Assembly: GCA_900321665.1 (NCBI GenBank)
Contig: ONWY01000058.1
Location: forward strand, 1-7,611
Reading direction: 5' to 3'
From: an uncultured Eubacteriales bacterium
Lineage (GTDB): Bacteria; Bacillota; Clostridia; Oscillospirales; Acutalibacteraceae
DNA: 7,611 nucleotides
Shown piece after piece: positions 6,214 to 7,611 of the stretch. Position 1 is the first letter of the stretch, and each line of letters begins with the position of its first letter. The position numbers were made by a program, and so were the translations under genes. Below the pieces are notes generated by a model. It ran no database searches. It saw only the letters and a list, made by a program, of their open reading frames with translations, and was not told where the DNA came from.

Positions 6214-7416
6214 ATGAACGGATTAAAAGTTGCATACTACAGAACATATCAAAGTGTGATGAAGGTTGGCGCCAATGCGTTATTCCCCTGGAAAGAGCCC
6301 GAGATTATTTCCGGCGCAGGGGCAGTCAAGCAGCTCGCAAGCTTAATTAAGCAAAAGGGCTTTCACAAGCCGCTGATTGTCACGGACCCGGGCTTGATGA
6401 AGCTAAACCTGCTCGCAGGCTTATTTGAATCCATCAAGGCAGAGGGCTATACCTATGCGCTTTATGATGAGGTTGTACCGAACCCGACGATTGAAAACAT
6501 TGAAGCAGCGCTGAAAATTTATACCGAAAACGGCTGCGATTGTGTGATTGCCTTTGGCGGCGGCTCTTCTATGGACTGTGCAAAAATCACCGCGGCAAGA
6601 GCAGCGCACCCCAACAAGCCCGTGGAAAAAATGCGCGGCGTGATGAAGGTCGGCAAGGGGCTTCCCGTCATCTTCGCCGTTCCCACCACAGCGGGCACCG
6701 GCTCCGAGACCACCATTGCCGCTGTTATTACCGGCGCAAACCACACCAAGATTACGATTATGGACCCGTATATACGCCCGCAGTATGCCGTGCTTGACCC
6801 CGAGCTGACTTTGGGCTTGCCTCCCTTTATCACGGCGCCGACCGGCTTAGATGCCTTGACCCACGCGGTAGAGGCATATATCGGCAGGTCCAATACTCCG
6901 AATACGGCAGCGCGCGCAAGGCAGGCAGTGAACCTGATTTATCGCTACCTTCCGATTGCGTATGCAGACGGTCAAAATATCGAAGCAAGAGAGCAAATGC
7001 TGATGGCTTCTTACTATGCCGGTGTGGCATTTACCCAAGCGTATGTCGGCTATGTGCATGCCTTTGCTCACGCTATCGGCGGTATGTACGGCATTGCCCA
7101 CGGCTCTGCCTGCTCCACCATTCTCCCCGAAATGTTGAAGTATTACGGCTACACCTGCTTCAAGCAGCTTGCCGATTTGGCGGATGAAGCCGGTATCGAG
7201 GGTAAGGATGAAGCCGATAAGGCAAAGAAATTTATCAAATCCATTCAACAGTTCAATGCCGACATGGGCATTCCCGCGCGCTTTGAGCAATTAGAGGAAA
7301 AGGATTTTGATGAGCTTGCCGACAGAATTTTGGCAGAGGCGAATCCGCTTTATCCGGTGCCGAAGGAAATGGATAGAGAAAATGTGCTCAGAATGCTCAG
7401 GCATTTGCAAGCATAA
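6214..7416 (+). CDS. Iron-containing (group III) alcohol dehydrogenase
   Basis: This 400-aa cytoplasmic NAD(P)-dependent oxidoreductase interconverts alcohols and aldehydes or ketones; in fermenters such enzymes usually reduce aldehydes to dispose of reducing power. The nucleotide-binding domain carries GGGSSMDCAK (115-124) and PTTAGTGSE (157-165). Expected iron ligands are D213 and H217 (TGLDALTHAVEAY), H282 (VHAFAH, with H286) and H296 (IAHGSA). Their spacing, including 14 residues from H282 to H296, matches E. coli FucO. Length is normal for the family. The N-terminal YYRTYQ...FPWKEPE segment resembles a Firmicutes subgroup, and the substrate cannot be assigned. The start is ATG 6214, with GGGAG (6202-6206) seven nt upstream. 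An in-frame GTG at 6133 would overlap the acyltransferase gene, lacks a site and adds a Lys-rich non-family extension, so it is rejected. Confidence 0.93.
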   Translation: MNGLKVAYYRTYQSVMKVGANALFPWKEPEIISGAGAVKQLASLIKQKGFHKPLIVTDPGLMKLNLLAGLFESIKAEGYTYALYDEVVPNPTIENIEAALKIYTENGCDCVIAFGGGSSMDCAKITAARAAHPNKPVEKMRGVMKVGKGLPVIFAVPTTAGTGSETTIAAVITGANHTKITIMDPYIRPQYAVLDPELTLGLPPFITAPTGLDALTHAVEAYIGRSNTPNTAARARQAVNLIYRYLPIAYADGQNIEAREQMLMASYYAGVAFTQAYVGYVHAFAHAIGGMYGIAHGSACSTILPEMLKYYGYTCFKQLADLADEAGIEGKDEADKAKKFIKSIQQFNADMGIPARFEQLEEKDFDELADRILAEANPLYPVPKEMDRENVLRMLRHLQA

Positions 7417-7470
7417 AAACCATTGCACTCAAAAAGGATTGTTTCATATTTTAACACAATTTGTGCATTA

Positions 7471-7497
7471 AAAAGGGGCTGTTTCGCAGCCCCTTTT
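7471..7497. terminator. Intrinsic terminator after the alcohol dehydrogenase gene, possibly bidirectional
   Basis: AAAAGGGGCTG (7471-7481) and CAGCCCCTTTT (7487-7497) pair perfectly over 11 bp with a TTTCG loop. On the + strand the U-tract is four T; on the - strand it is five T followed by AATG, so it could also stop a convergent transcript. It lies 54 bp after the stop at 7416 and ends the unit. Confidence 0.9.
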
Positions 7498-7611
7498 ACC
7501 CGCCCCGAGGGGACGGAGAGTACCAATAACGAAGTATTGGTTTATTTTGTCTGCTTTCACTCACCTTAGGCTTGTGAGAGTTGAACCCTGATAGGTTTCC
7601 ATCGCCTCTTT
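7498..7611. other. Unassigned right-hand tail with several inverted repeats
   Basis: No gene is supported here. The stretch holds CCCC-GA-GGGG (7503-7512), the hairpin at 7522-7541 and CTCAC/GTGAG (7560-7564 with 7574-7578). Minus-strand frames stay open to the right edge for up to 37 codons, but I recognise no protein. It could be the 3' side of a convergent gene, a structured RNA or a dispersed repeat; the window ends before this can be decided. Confidence 0.4.
7522..7548 (+). terminator. Second terminator-like inverted repeat
   Basis: ACCAATA (7522-7528) and TATTGGT (7535-7541) form a perfect 7-bp AT-rich stem around ACGAAG, followed by TTATTTTG. It is weaker than the hairpin 25 bp upstream and may be a backup terminator or part of an unrelated repeat in this tail region. 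Confidence 0.4.

Noticed and set aside
7424..7467. Nested inverted repeats TGCAC/GTGCA and ATTGT/ACAAT after the dehydrogenase gene
   Set aside because: The arms are short (5 bp each) in AT-rich DNA and the adjacent 11-bp terminator explains the function of the region.
7496..7611. Partial minus-strand coding frame entering from the right edge
   Set aside because: It has only 37 codons, no recognised family, codon choice unlike the neighbours, and a stop inside a terminator arm. It is kept as an open question, not a gene call.
7575..7611. tRNA-like GGTTCAACTCTC on the minus strand
   Set aside because: It resembles a T-loop, but the flanking bases do not form the required 5-bp T-stem and no acceptor or anticodon arm is seen.

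Overview
The window reads as a chromosomal segment of an anaerobic gut-type Clostridia bacterium (Oscillospiraceae/Ruminococcaceae-like). Supporting signs are a T-box-controlled threonyl-tRNA synthetase gene, AGGAG-type ribosome binding sites, sigma-A-like promoters, intrinsic terminators, and a secreted BspA-type leucine-rich-repeat protein with Cys-rich repeats, a type common in gut Firmicutes. The lineage is an inference from gene types and style; there is no phylogenetic marker search behind it. All four protein genes lie on the + strand.

Layout. Bases 1-176 hold no gene: they are a patchwork of short palindromes, a pyrimidine tract, a 7-bp tandem repeat and two identical 18-bp palindromic units. 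A terminator-like hairpin (about 177-206) closes that region, and a strong-looking promoter (221-249) follows directly. It drives a large secreted protein (307-2817, 836 aa) with a signal peptide, BspA-type LRRs, a Big_3-like Ig domain, six complete plus one degenerate Cys3-His repeats, a Big_2-like Ig domain and a fibronectin-III-like C-terminus. Five bases after its stop begins the next promoter (2822-2850), followed by a complete T-box riboswitch (about 2857-3097) whose antiterminator and terminator pairings can be traced base by base. It controls thrS (3176-5122, ThrRS).

The ribosome binding site of the next gene overlaps the thrS stop codon, so a membrane acyltransferase of family 3 (5132-6157) is probably co-transcribed with thrS and under the same T-box. 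An iron-dependent alcohol dehydrogenase (6214-7416, 400 aa) follows after 56 bp; a candidate promoter overlaps the acyltransferase stop codon, so it may be independently expressed. A strong hairpin terminator (7471-7497) ends the unit. The last ~110 bases contain more inverted repeats but no gene I can support.

No defence system, prophage, CRISPR array, transposase or clear novel system is visible. The most interesting points are the C3H repeat array of the surface protein, the apparent T-box control of an acyltransferase, the repeat mosaic at the left edge, and the absence of any terminator between the surface-protein gene and the thrS leader.
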